Below are positions 55,652 through 63,875 of a DNA stretch of 64,000 nt, in pieces. Under the pieces are notes generated by a model. That model ran no database searches. It was given only the letters and a program-made list of their open reading frames with translations, and was not told the DNA's origin. Position 1 is the first letter of the stretch. The number at the start of each line of letters is the position of its first letter. Made by a program: the position numbers and the translations under genes. Location: positions 35,291 to 99,290 of the forward strand of contig JAFYXV010000001.1 of assembly GCA_017557885.1 (NCBI GenBank), given 5' to 3'. This DNA is from a bacterium. Lineage in GTDB: Bacteria; Auribacterota; UBA3054.

Positions 55652-56032
55652 ATGCCTCGTATCGTAGGAGTAGACATTCCTAACCAAAAGCGGATCGAAG
55701 CCGCGTTGCAGTACATCTATGGCGTAGGCCCGCTCACCGCGAAGCAGGTCCTGGCGGAAGCCAACGTGGATCCGAACAAGAGAGCGCACGAACTCGTTAG
55801 CGACGAAATCCAGCGCATCACCGAAAGGCTTCAGGCCAGACTCATCGAGGGCGATCTTCGCCGCGAAGTCCAGCAGAACATCAAGCGCTTGGTAGCCATC
55901 AACTGCTACCGCGGACAGCGCCATCGTAAGAACCTTCCGACCCGCGGACAGCGCACTCGCACCAACGCCCGCACTTGCAAGGGTCCCAAGCGTATGATCA
56001 GCAGCAGCGGCGGCGGAGCCGCTAAGAAATAA
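55652..56032 (+). CDS. rpsM: 30S ribosomal protein S13
   Basis: The 126-residue protein reads PRIVGVDIPNQKRIEAALQY, IYGVGPLTAKQVLAEANVD and RHRKNLPTRGQRTRTNARTC. It bridges the 30S head to the 50S. Full length. Confidence 0.98.
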   Translation: MPRIVGVDIPNQKRIEAALQYIYGVGPLTAKQVLAEANVDPNKRAHELVSDEIQRITERLQARLIEGDLRREVQQNIKRLVAINCYRGQRHRKNLPTRGQRTRTNARTCKGPKRMISSSGGGAAKK

Positions 56033-56059
56033 GAAATAAACTCAGGAGTAATATCTTAA

Positions 56060-56449
56060 ATGGCTACAACAAGACGCAAAGGCGCGCGGAAAGTCTCTAA
56101 GAACATCCCGCAGGGCATTGCCTACATCAAAGCCTCGTTTAACAACACTATCGTCTCCGTGGCGGATCGTCGCGGCAACGTGATTTCCTGGTGTTCCGCC
56201 GGTAAGCTCAAATACAGCGGCGCCCGTAAATCAACCGCCTTCGTGGCTACCAGGATCGCTCAGGAAGCCGCCGCCGTCGCCATGCAGAACGGCATGCGCG
56301 AAGTGGAAGTCAAGGTCAGCGGACCGGGCGCCGGGCGCGAAGCCGCCGTGCGCGCTTTCGAGACCGCCGGCATGACGGTCACCTCCATCAGCGACACCAC
56401 GCCCGTTCCCCACAACGGCTGCCGTCCCCGCAAGCGCCGCCGCGTGTAA
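56060..56449 (+). CDS. rpsK: 30S ribosomal protein S11
   Basis: The 129-residue protein of the 30S platform has GIAYIKASFNNTIVSVADRR, STAFVATRIAQEAA, GPGAGREAAVRAFETAGMTV and DTTPVPHNGCRPRKRRRV. The next gene is rpoA rather than rpsD. Confidence 0.98.
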   Translation: MATTRRKGARKVSKNIPQGIAYIKASFNNTIVSVADRRGNVISWCSAGKLKYSGARKSTAFVATRIAQEAAAVAMQNGMREVEVKVSGPGAGREAAVRAFETAGMTVTSISDTTPVPHNGCRPRKRRRV

Positions 56450-56497
56450 TCGTTGATTTTCGCTTAGATCTTCACCTGAATTTAGAGGGGTATTCCC

Positions 56498-57511
56498 ATG
56501 AATTTACTGAATTTTGAAATGCCCAAAGGGATCGCGGTCGATAAAAAGACCCAGACCAAAACTTACGCCCGCATGGATATCCGTCCGCTGGAACGCGGAT
56601 GGGGCCACACTTTGGGCAACGCCCTTCGCCGCGTCATTCTCTCCTCTCTGGAAGGAGCGGCCATCACCACTGTCAAAATCGAAGGCGTTACCCATGAGTT
56701 TTCCACGGTGGAAGGCGTTTACGAGGATGTCACCCACATCATCCTCAATCTGAAGAAGGTCCTTTTCAAGGTCACCACCAAAAAGCCTTTCAAATGCACG
56801 CTGGATGCCAGCGGCAAAGGCGACGTGACCGCCAAAAAGATCAAAGTTCCCACGGGCGTCGAGATCCTCAACCCCGATTGGTACATCTGCAATCTTGATT
56901 CCAACGGCAAACTTAAGATCGAGATGACCGTCGAGGTCGGCCGCGGATATCGTCCGGCCGAAAAGAACAAAAACGACGACCAGCCCGTCGGCGTCATCCC
57001 CATCGACTCCCTCTTCTCTCCCATCGAGAAGGTCAAGTACGCTGTGGAATCCGCCCGCGTCGGCAACCAGACCGACTATGACGGCTTGGTACTGGAAGTC
57101 TGGACCGACGGCCGCGTTGAGCCCGTCCAGGCCACCGTGCAGGCCGCCGATCTCTTGAACGAGCACGTCACCATCTTTGCCAATGCTGCCGATCCCCAGT
57201 ATCTGAAGGAAGAGGAGCCCGAGGAAGAGGAAAACGAGCCCGCCGAGGAAAATGTTGAGGATTCCGAAGCCGACGAAGATCAGATCGCCGGCAGCGAGAT
57301 CTCCGCACGCACCGCCGAAGCCCTGAAGATCAGCGGCATCACCAGCTACACCCAGCTGGCGGAAAAGACCGAAGACGAAGTCAAGAGGATCAAAGGCATC
57401 GGCGACAAGGCTTTCGATGAACTGACTGTCGCTTTGAATAACAGGGGATTGAGCTTTACCAGCGAAGATGAAGCCATTGCCCAGGTCGTAAAGAAAGCCA
57501 ACAAGAAATAA
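56498..57511 (+). CDS. rpoA: RNA polymerase alpha subunit
   Basis: The 337-residue protein has the N-terminal assembly domain (ERGWGHTLGNALRRVILSSL, VTHEFSTVEGVYEDV), an acidic linker of about 35 residues (EEEPEEEENEPAEENVEDSE region) and the C-terminal DNA- and activator-binding domain (SGITSYTQLAEKTEDEVKRI, GIGDKAFDEL). AGAGGGG before the ATG. Full length. Confidence 0.98.
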   Translation: MNLLNFEMPKGIAVDKKTQTKTYARMDIRPLERGWGHTLGNALRRVILSSLEGAAITTVKIEGVTHEFSTVEGVYEDVTHIILNLKKVLFKVTTKKPFKCTLDASGKGDVTAKKIKVPTGVEILNPDWYICNLDSNGKLKIEMTVEVGRGYRPAEKNKNDDQPVGVIPIDSLFSPIEKVKYAVESARVGNQTDYDGLVLEVWTDGRVEPVQATVQAADLLNEHVTIFANAADPQYLKEEEPEEEENEPAEENVEDSEADEDQIAGSEISARTAEALKISGITSYTQLAEKTEDEVKRIKGIGDKAFDELTVALNNRGLSFTSEDEAIAQVVKKANKK

Positions 57512-57540
57512 ATAGAGCAATAAAATAGAAGGAATATATT

Positions 57541-58026
57541 ATGCGTCATCAGAAGAAAACTGACAAACTCGGTCGTAAGTCTGACCATCGCGCCGCGCTG
57601 ATGTCCAACGTGGTCGCCTCCCTTATAGACCATGACCGTATCTCAACCACCCTGCGCATTGCCCGCTCCGCCAGACGTTACGCCGACCATATGGTGACCT
57701 TGGCCAAGAAGGGCACGCTTCATCACCGCCGTCTGGCCATCGCTTTCCTGCGCCCCTCCGGCGAGGATCGCAAAGAGACCGTGCAGCGTCTTTTTGACGT
57801 TCTCGGCCCCCGTTTCGCCAGCCGTCAGGGCGGCTACACCCGCATCCTGAAGACCGGCACCCGCCGCGGCGACAACGCCCCCACCTGCATCTTGGAATTC
57901 GTGGACGCCGAAGTGAAAGTCAAAGCCGCTCCCGTCAAGAAGGAAGAGGAAGTGAAGGTCGAGGCCAATGTCAGCGGCGAACTGCAGTCCCAGGCCCCCG
58001 AAACCACCGAAGCCAAGGCTGAATAA
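57541..58026 (+). CDS. rplQ: 50S ribosomal protein L17 with acidic C-terminal extension
   Basis: The 161-residue protein has the standard core (MRHQKKTDKLGRKSDHRAAL, then SNVVASLIDHDRISTT) to about residue 118, followed by a roughly 40-residue Lys/Glu/Val/Ala tail ending PETTEAKAE. Usual length is about 120. Last gene of the alpha operon. Confidence 0.97.
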   Translation: MRHQKKTDKLGRKSDHRAALMSNVVASLIDHDRISTTLRIARSARRYADHMVTLAKKGTLHHRRLAIAFLRPSGEDRKETVQRLFDVLGPRFASRQGGYTRILKTGTRRGDNAPTCILEFVDAEVKVKAAPVKKEEEVKVEANVSGELQSQAPETTEAKAE

Positions 58027-58048
58027 GCAATTAATTAGGAGAACATAA

Positions 58049-58360
58049 ATGTACGCGATCATTGAAACCGGCGGAAAGCAGTTCCGCGTGGAAGAAGGCA
58101 TGAAAGTCCAGGTTCCCGAATTGGAAGTGGAACAGGGTGCTGAAGTAACGTTTGATAAGGTCCTCTTGACCGTTGACGGCGACGCTATCAGAGTCGGCCG
58201 CCCCACCGTGGACGGCGCCAGCGTCAAAGGCGTCTCCCTGGGCGAAGTCAAGGGCGAAAAGCTGCTTATCATGAAAAAGAAACGTCGCAAAGATTATATG
58301 CGCAAAACCGGACATCGCCAGAGCTACACTCTGGTCGAGATCAAATCTGTTTTGGGTTAA
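58049..58360 (+). CDS. rplU: 50S ribosomal protein L21
   Basis: The 103-residue protein reads MYAIIETGGKQFRVEEGMKV, VTFDKVLLTVDGD, KKRRKDYMRKTGHRQ. It normally pairs with rpmA, as here, but in many genomes this pair is elsewhere with obgE rather than after rplQ. Confidence 0.97.
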   Translation: MYAIIETGGKQFRVEEGMKVQVPELEVEQGAEVTFDKVLLTVDGDAIRVGRPTVDGASVKGVSLGEVKGEKLLIMKKKRRKDYMRKTGHRQSYTLVEIKSVLG

Positions 58361-58374
58361 AGGAGAATTAGTTT

Positions 58375-58635
58375 ATGGCACATAAGAAAGGTCTTGGCAG
58401 TTCTAAGAACGGTAGAGAATCTAACGCCCAGCGTCTGGGTACCAAGTGCTACGGCGGTCAGCTGGTCACCAGCGGCTCCATCATCGTCCGTCAGCGCGGC
58501 ACCAAAATCAAACCGGGCGTCAACGTCCTGCGCGCCAAAGACGACAGTCTTTTCTGCGTCGTGGACGGCATCGTCGTTTTCGAAAATAAGCGTGACGGGA
58601 AGCACGTCAGCGTCAAACCCGTCGAACAAAATTAA
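58375..58635 (+). CDS. rpmA: 50S ribosomal protein L27
   Basis: The 86-residue protein begins [20 protein letters not shown] and has [20 protein letters not shown]. Its N-terminal arm reaches the peptidyl-transferase centre; no Firmicute-type cleaved N-terminal extension is present. Confidence 0.97.
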   Translation: MAHKKGLGSSKNGRESNAQRLGTKCYGGQLVTSGSIIVRQRGTKIKPGVNVLRAKDDSLFCVVDGIVVFENKRDGKHVSVKPVEQN

Positions 58636-58657
58636 CATAAATTTTTAGGAGTATCTT

Positions 58658-59680
58658 ATGCCGTTAGTTCCGATGCGTATCCTGCTCGACCATGCCGCCG
58701 AAAACGGCTATGGCGTAGCCGCCCTGAATGTCAACAACATGGAACAGATCCAGGCCATCATGGAAGCTGCCCGCGAGACCGAGAGCCCTGTCATCATCCA
58801 GGCCTCCCGCGGCGCCCGCAGCTATTCCCAGGACGCTTATCTGCGTCACCTGATGCTGGCCGCTGTCGAGCTCTACCCCGAGATCCCTGTCTGCATGCAC
58901 CAGGATCACGGCAACAGCCCGGCCACCTGCTTCTCCGCCATCCGCCAGAGCTTCACGTCCGTAATGATGGACGGCTCTCTCTCCGCCGACGGCAAAACTC
59001 CCTCCACTTTTGAATACAATGTGGAAGTCACCCGCAAGGTCGTGGAAGTCGCCCATATGCTGGGCGTTTCCGTGGAAGGCGAGATCGGCTGCTTAGGCGG
59101 CATCGAAGACGGCCACGGCGCCGGCCTTTCTGAAGACCAGCTGAAACTCCACCTCACCGACCCCGATCAGGCTGTGGAATTCGTGAAGCAGACCGGCGTC
59201 GACGCTCTGGCGGTCGCCATCGGCACCAGCCACGGCGCTTACAAGTTCACCAAGAAGCCGACCGGCGACGTTTTGTCCATGACCACGATCGAGACCATCC
59301 ACAAGATGCTCCCCAACACCCACCTGGTCATGCACGGCTCCTCCAGCGTTCCTCAGGAACTGCAGGACATCATCAACCAGTACGGCGGCGCTCTCAAGCC
59401 GACCTTCGGCGTGCCCGTGGAAGAGATCCAGCGCGGCATCAAGCACGGCGTCCGTAAGATCAACGTCGACACCGACAACCGTCTGGCCATCACCGGCGCC
59501 ATCAGGAAAGTCTTCACGGAAAACCCCGAGAAGTTCGACCCCCGCGACTATCTGAAACCGGCCCGCAACGCCATGAAAGAAGTCTGCAAACAGCGCATGA
59601 TCCAGTTCGGCCAGGCTGGCTGGGCTCCCAAGATCAAATGCAAGACCATCGACGATATGGCGAAGGTCTACGGCTATTAA
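58658..59680 (+). CDS. fba: Class II fructose-bisphosphate aldolase
   Basis: This zinc enzyme cleaves fructose 1,6-bisphosphate into two triose phosphates. The 340-residue protein has [26 protein letters not shown] (catalytic Asp and zinc His), [27 protein letters not shown] (zinc His), [11 protein letters not shown] (zinc His) and [10 protein letters not shown]. It is the long (340-aa) type. It follows rpmA by 22 nt with its own AGGAG, and no promoter or terminator lies between, so it appears to be expressed with the ribosomal genes. Confidence 0.96.
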   Translation: MPLVPMRILLDHAAENGYGVAALNVNNMEQIQAIMEAARETESPVIIQASRGARSYSQDAYLRHLMLAAVELYPEIPVCMHQDHGNSPATCFSAIRQSFTSVMMDGSLSADGKTPSTFEYNVEVTRKVVEVAHMLGVSVEGEIGCLGGIEDGHGAGLSEDQLKLHLTDPDQAVEFVKQTGVDALAVAIGTSHGAYKFTKKPTGDVLSMTTIETIHKMLPNTHLVMHGSSSVPQELQDIINQYGGALKPTFGVPVEEIQRGIKHGVRKINVDTDNRLAITGAIRKVFTENPEKFDPRDYLKPARNAMKEVCKQRMIQFGQAGWAPKIKCKTIDDMAKVYGY

Positions 59681-59700
59681 TCACAATTAAGCCACCAAAG

Positions 59701-59732
59701 AAGGCTCCCCCTCAAAAGGGAGCCTTTTTTTT
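59701..59732 (+). terminator. Strong intrinsic terminator after fba
   Basis: Stem AAGGCTCCC / GGGAGCCTT with an 8-nt loop and a run of eight T. It ends only 6 bp before the next ATG (59739), leaving no room for a normal promoter. Confidence 0.95.
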
Positions 59733-59738
59733 AATCAA

Positions 59739-60704
59739 ATGAACATTTTAAGCAAGATCTTATCTTTTCTGGTCCGGGAGACTCCCTGGTTCGTCCTTCT
59801 GGCGGCCGTATTGGCCTATTTTACCCCCGATCTCTTCTCATTCGTGCATGGAGATACCCAGACGGTCATCCTGGGCTTAATCATGCTCACAATGGGCATG
59901 ACGCTGACCGTTAAAGATTTCAAGATCCTGGCCAGCAGGCCCCAGGACATCCTTATCGGCACTGTGGCGCAGTACACCCTGATGCCGCTGATAGCTTTTA
60001 CGGTCTCCAAAGCCTTAGGCCTCAGCCCCGCCCTTACCGTCGGCCTCATACTGGTCGGCTGCTGCCCGGGGGGCGTCTCCTCCAACATAATGACCTACCT
60101 CTGCCAGGGGGACGTGGCTTTTTCCGTCGGCATGACCACCGTCAACACGCTGCTCTCTCCTTTCCTTACGCCAATATTGATGCTCTTCTTAGCCAAGGAG
60201 CAGGTGGACGTTGACGCCGTCGGCATGTTCAAGTCCATCCTCATAGTAACGATCGGCCCTGTCACCATCGGTTTCCTTTTAAATCACTTTTTCGGCGAGA
60301 AGAAGACTTACAAAAATCTCATGGGCGTCATGCCGGCTGTGGCTGTCATCTGCCTTGCCCTTATCGTTGGCGGCGTCTCCGCCAAATACGGCAAGGATTT
60401 CCTGCATTCCGGCTGGCTCATCATGCTTGCGGTCTTTTTGCACAACACGCTGGGCTATATTGCCGGTTATCTTGCGGGCCTCATCTTCAGGTTCACGAGA
60501 TCCAAGAACCGCACCATCTCCATCGAAGTCGGCATGCAGAACGCCGGGCTTGCCACTGTCCTTGCCGGCAAGCATTTCCCCTTGATGCCGGCGGCCGCCG
60601 TCATCTGCGCCGTTTCCTGCGTCTGGCACTCCATCACGGGAGCTTTCCTGGCCTACATCTTCAATTGGATCGACAAGCTCTTTGAAAAGCGCCAAGATTC
60701 ATAA
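59739..60704 (+). CDS. Bile acid:sodium symporter (BASS) family transporter
   Basis: The 321-residue membrane protein has about nine or ten helices and the BASS pattern: GLIMLTMGMTLTVKDFK, LVGCCPGGVSSNIMTYLCQG (crossover motif) and EVGMQNAGLATVLAGKHFP. Family members move bile acids, pantothenate, ketopantoate or other organic anions with sodium. Substrate cannot be set; a link to pantothenate (panB, coaX in this window) is possible but not adjacent. There is no ribosome-binding site, and a terminator lies just ahead of the ATG. Confidence 0.9.
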   Translation: MNILSKILSFLVRETPWFVLLAAVLAYFTPDLFSFVHGDTQTVILGLIMLTMGMTLTVKDFKILASRPQDILIGTVAQYTLMPLIAFTVSKALGLSPALTVGLILVGCCPGGVSSNIMTYLCQGDVAFSVGMTTVNTLLSPFLTPILMLFLAKEQVDVDAVGMFKSILIVTIGPVTIGFLLNHFFGEKKTYKNLMGVMPAVAVICLALIVGGVSAKYGKDFLHSGWLIMLAVFLHNTLGYIAGYLAGLIFRFTRSKNRTISIEVGMQNAGLATVLAGKHFPLMPAAAVICAVSCVWHSITGAFLAYIFNWIDKLFEKRQDS

Positions 60705-60729
60705 CTTAGAATAAAAGCATACGAAAACA

Positions 60730-60761
60730 AAAGGCAAACCGCTTTCGGTTTGCCTTTTTTT
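60730..60761 (+). terminator. Intrinsic terminator after the BASS transporter
   Basis: Stem AAGGCAAACC / GGTTTGCCTT with a 6-nt loop and T7. 26 bp past the stop codon. Confidence 0.93.
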
Positions 60762-60793
60762 GTTTGCATAATCGGGGACGATATAATAAAATA

Positions 60794-60823
60794 TTGACGT
60801 ATTAGTCACGTCAACTTTATAAT
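60794..60823 (+). promoter_or_regulatory. Ribokinase operon promoter with overlapping operator
   Basis: TTGACG (60794-60799) and TATAAT (60818-60823) with an 18-bp spacer. A perfect inverted repeat, TTGACGT-N7-ACGTCAA (60794-60814), covers the -35 and most of the spacer, the place where a repressor would block RNA polymerase. Confidence 0.75.
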
Positions 60824-60842
60824 CACCAAAAAGGGAAACCTT

Positions 60843-61748
60843 ATGAAAACTAAGAAAATAGTTGTCTTAGGCTCCACCAATACCGACATGGTAATTTCGG
60901 GCAAAAAGATCCCCGTGCCAGGCGAAACGATATTAGGTGGACATTTCCTTCTCAATCCGGGCGGCAAGGGCGCCAACCAGGCCGTAGCCGTAGCCAGGCT
61001 CTCAGAAAAGAAGGGCGCCTGCTCCTTCATCGCCAAAGTCGGTGACGACGTCTTCGGCCGCGAAACGCTCGCCCGTCTCAAAAAGGACTCCATCACGCCG
61101 AGATTGATCGTCGACAAGAAAGAGCCCTCCGGCACCGCGCTCATCATGGTCGATAAGAAAGGCCAGAACATCATCTCCGTAGCCCTGGGCGCCAACGGCA
61201 CGCTTTCTCCCAAGGACGTCGAGCCCTACAAGAAAGAGATCGAATCTGCCGCCATTCTTCTCATGCAGCTGGAAACACCCATCAAGACTGTGGAATGGGC
61301 CGCGAAGGTCGCCAATCAGGCCAAAGTCACCGTGATTCTGAATCCGGCCCCGGCCTGCAAACTTCCCGCCTCCCTCTACAAGCTCATCGACTGGATCACG
61401 CCCAACGAAACGGAAGCCGAGCTTCTGACCGGCGTAAAAGTCACCGACGCCAAGAGCGCCGCCAAAGCCACGGAAGTCCTCATTAAACGCGGCGTCAAGC
61501 ACGTCGCCATCACCATGGGCACCAAAGGCTGCTGGTGCGGAGACTGCCAGAAACTCTATCCCTGCCGCAAGGTCAAAGCTGTTGACTGCGTGGCTGCCGG
61601 CGACACCTTCAACGGCGCCTTCGCCGTCGCCCTCGCCGAGGGCAAATCCTGCTCCGAAGCCATCGACTTCGCTCAGAAAGCCGCCGCTATATCCGTAACC
61701 CGTCCGGGCGCTCAGGCGTCCGTTCCCACTAGAAAGGAGATCAAATAA
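60843..61748 (+). CDS. rbsK: Ribokinase (PfkB family)
   Basis: Ribokinase phosphorylates ribose. The 301-residue protein has VLGSTNTDMVISGKKIPVPG, the substrate signature GGKGANQAVAVARL, ILNPAPA, WITPNETEAELLTG and the catalytic VAAGDTFNGAFAVAL with the base Asp. These match ribokinase more closely than other PfkB kinases. It overlaps the following permease gene by one base (TAATG), so the pair forms a small uptake-and-activation operon behind an operator-bearing promoter. Confidence 0.93.
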   Translation: MKTKKIVVLGSTNTDMVISGKKIPVPGETILGGHFLLNPGGKGANQAVAVARLSEKKGACSFIAKVGDDVFGRETLARLKKDSITPRLIVDKKEPSGTALIMVDKKGQNIISVALGANGTLSPKDVEPYKKEIESAAILLMQLETPIKTVEWAAKVANQAKVTVILNPAPACKLPASLYKLIDWITPNETEAELLTGVKVTDAKSAAKATEVLIKRGVKHVAITMGTKGCWCGDCQKLYPCRKVKAVDCVAAGDTFNGAFAVALAEGKSCSEAIDFAQKAAAISVTRPGAQASVPTRKEIK

Positions 61749-62767
61749 TGTATTACTGCAATAACTACGCACTGGCCGTCGTATTCTGCGTCGTCACCAT
61801 GTTCTGCTGGGGCAGCTGGGGCAACACCCAGAAGCTGGCCGGCAAGACCTGGAGATATGAACTCTTTTATTGGGACTACGTCTTAGGCGTCGTCCTCTTC
61901 GCCATCATCAGCGGCCTCACCGCCGGCTCCTTGGGCGGAGGAGAATGGAGCTTCCTCAAGAACCTCGCCCAGGCTTCTCCCGCCAACATCGGCTCGGCCC
62001 TCTTAGGCGGCGTCGTTTTCAACGCCGCTAACATCCTTTTAGCCGCCGCGATCTCCATTGCCGGCATGAGCGTGGCTTTCCCCGTAGGCATCGGCTTAGC
62101 CCTCGTCCTCGGCGTTATCGTCAACTACATTATCAAGCCCCAGGGCAACCCCGTTCTGCTCTTCGGCGGCGTAGCTTTGATCGTCGTCGCCATTCTCTGC
62201 AACGCTTTCGCCTACAAACTGAAAGCGGACGCCTCTGAAAGCACCAGCAGCACCAAAGGCATCGGCAAGGGCATCGTCCTTTCCATCATCTGCGGTATCC
62301 TGATGGCCTTCTTCTACGGCTTCGTCGCCAGAACCATGGACATGAACTTCGAAGCCGCCGCTCCTGAAGCCGGCAAGATGACGCCGTATTCGGCCTTCTT
62401 CATCTTCACCCTTGGCATCTTCGCCTCCAACTTCATCTTCAACGCCATCGCCATGCGCTTCCCGGTCTCCGGCGAACCCATCACCGAGAAAGAATATTTC
62501 AAGGGCGGCTTCCCCATACACCTGGTCGGCATCCTTGGCGGCCTGATCTGGGGCCTTGGCAACGGCATTAACTTAGTCGCCGCCGGCAAAGCCGGACCCG
62601 CCATCTCCTACGGCCTCGGCCAGGGCGCTACGCTCGTCTCCGCTCTCTGGGGCATCCTGATCTGGAAGGAATTCAAAGGCGCCCCCAAGAAAGCCAACGT
62701 TCTTAACCTCGCCATGTTTGTGCTCTTCTTGATCGGCCTCGGCATCATAATCAAAGCCGGCGCTTAA
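61748..62767 (+). CDS. GRP/RhaT-like sugar permease
   Basis: The 339-residue protein is almost wholly hydrophobic with about ten helices, in the drug/metabolite-transporter fold used by GlcU, RhaT and related sugar:H+ symporters. Recognisable parts are VTMFCWGSWGNTQKLAG near the N terminus, YWDYVLGVV, AFPVGIGLALVLG and SYGLGQGATLVSALWGI near the end. Coupled to ribokinase, it probably imports ribose or a related pentose or nucleoside-derived sugar; that is from context. Confidence 0.88.
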   Translation: MYYCNNYALAVVFCVVTMFCWGSWGNTQKLAGKTWRYELFYWDYVLGVVLFAIISGLTAGSLGGGEWSFLKNLAQASPANIGSALLGGVVFNAANILLAAAISIAGMSVAFPVGIGLALVLGVIVNYIIKPQGNPVLLFGGVALIVVAILCNAFAYKLKADASESTSSTKGIGKGIVLSIICGILMAFFYGFVARTMDMNFEAAAPEAGKMTPYSAFFIFTLGIFASNFIFNAIAMRFPVSGEPITEKEYFKGGFPIHLVGILGGLIWGLGNGINLVAAGKAGPAISYGLGQGATLVSALWGILIWKEFKGAPKKANVLNLAMFVLFLIGLGIIIKAGA

Positions 62768-62805
62768 ACGAAAAGAACACAAGCGAAAAGCGAAAACCAA
62801 CAAAC

Positions 62806-62840
62806 AAAAACGGAGCGGCCAAAAGCCGCTCCGTTTTTTT
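62806..62840. terminator. Bidirectional terminator after the permease
   Basis: Stem AAAAACGGAGCGGC / GCCGCTCCGTTTTT with a short loop and T-run; it also faces the minus-strand gene ending at 62847. Confidence 0.93.
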
Positions 62841-62846
62841 GTTTTA

Positions 62847-63329
62847 TCAAAGTTTCGGGAACATTCCGAAAGTTAAGGTTTTACAAAGGCCGACGCCGAT
62901 GCAGCCAATTGACAAAACCGGGATCCCGATAGCGAAAGCGGCGGCGTCCTCATACCATGCGCCACCACTTCCGCCCAAAGCGAGAAGCCCACTGATTACT
63001 CCTAGAGAAACAACCGGTGCGAACAGAATAAGGCAAGGCCCCTGAATGATAGGGTAGTCGTCCCAAATATCGCCAAGATTTCTGTGGGATTGATAAGTAT
63101 TTGGGCCGGCGCATGCGGGAACTGGTCCGCAGCATTCATTGGTGCAGACATTGCCATAGACATCATAAGTTAATGATTTGCTCTCGGCTTTTACGTTCGC
63201 GTTAGTGGAAGAATTCGTTTGTTCCGCAAGCGCGCATTCCTCCGCTGAAAGTGGAATCGCAGCGATCATAGATGCGATTGCAAGCAAGGTCACGCCTCTG
63301 TTTCTGAAATAAGAAAAATAATTTTTCAT
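62847..63329 (-). CDS. Small exported hypothetical protein
   Basis: The 160-residue protein has an N-terminal signal peptide (VTLLAIASMIAAIPLSAEEC), a short Ser/Asn/Thr-rich segment, a cysteine-containing part (NVCTNECCGPVPACAGP) and two C-terminal hydrophobic helices (CLILFAPVVSLGVISGLLAL; FAIGIPVLSIGCIGVGLC). I recognise no family. It shares its N terminus (MKNYF, LSAEEC) with the neighbouring upstream gene, so the two are likely paralogs. Codon use is poorer in GC than the bulk of the window. It starts 21 nt after the upstream stop. Confidence 0.6.
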   Translation of the reverse strand: MKNYFSYFRNRGVTLLAIASMIAAIPLSAEECALAEQTNSSTNANVKAESKSLTYDVYGNVCTNECCGPVPACAGPNTYQSHRNLGDIWDDYPIIQGPCLILFAPVVSLGVISGLLALGGSGGAWYEDAAAFAIGIPVLSIGCIGVGLCKTLTFGMFPKL

Positions 63330-63350
63330 AACAGCATACTAAAATGTTGA

Positions 63351-63782
63351 TTACCATCTTTCGTCCCAAGCCAATCCCCGGCAAAAGCATCCCAAAGTTG
63401 CAGTTTTGATAAAAGCGTAGCTTTCAGCCTTGAGCATATACCAAGATGTATACCCGATAAGAGCGAAGGGATAATTCTCCGATCGTCCATATTTATGAGT
63501 GGCATCTTGCTCTGCTTGTAAATAGCACCCAATCGGGGCAGCCAATATCATGAATATCCCAAATCCGACCTGCGCCGCCTTTATACTTGGGTCGAAGAGA
63601 AGAGCTAATTCTCTTTTGAACTCCTCATTTTCGTTGCGGCAAATTTCTTCATTTTGACTTTTCGGTTCACAACAGCAAGTGCAGCAGCATTCCTCCGCAG
63701 AGAGTGGAATAGTAATGAATGCGAGCGCAATGACGAGATAGGAGTGTGCTTTGTTTTTGAAGAAAAAGAAGTAGTTTTTCAT
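63351..63782 (-). CDS. Small exported cysteine-cluster protein
   Basis: The 143-residue protein starts with a signal peptide (AHSYLVIALAFITIPLSAEE) followed at once by the cluster CCCTCCC, a charged segment, and a hydrophobic helix (VGFGIFMILAAPIGC). The C-terminal half has TLGCFCRGLAWDERW. It resembles the gene at 62847 in its N terminus and in a TLxxGxF/TLGCF-type end. A strong AAAGGAGAG site precedes the ATG, and TGTTAGAAT (63841-63833) with TTGCTT 17 bp upstream is a plausible promoter. No known function. Confidence 0.6.
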   Translation of the reverse strand: MKNYFFFFKNKAHSYLVIALAFITIPLSAEECCCTCCCEPKSQNEEICRNENEEFKRELALLFDPSIKAAQVGFGIFMILAAPIGCYLQAEQDATHKYGRSENYPFALIGYTSWYMLKAESYAFIKTATLGCFCRGLAWDERW

Positions 63783-63832
63783 AATGCTCTCCTTTCAAAA
63801 AAGTTGAGCACGAAATCATTTACTCATCAACT

Positions 63833-63861
63833 ATTCTAACATGAGATTGGTTAAAAAGCAA
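63833..63861 (-). promoter_or_regulatory. Promoter for the small exported protein pair
   Basis: Minus strand: TTGCTT (63861-63856), 17-bp spacer ending in TGT, then TAGAAT (63838-63833). The -10 is one base from consensus and carries the extended TG. Confidence 0.5.
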
Positions 63862-63875
63862 GGGGGGTAGGGTAG

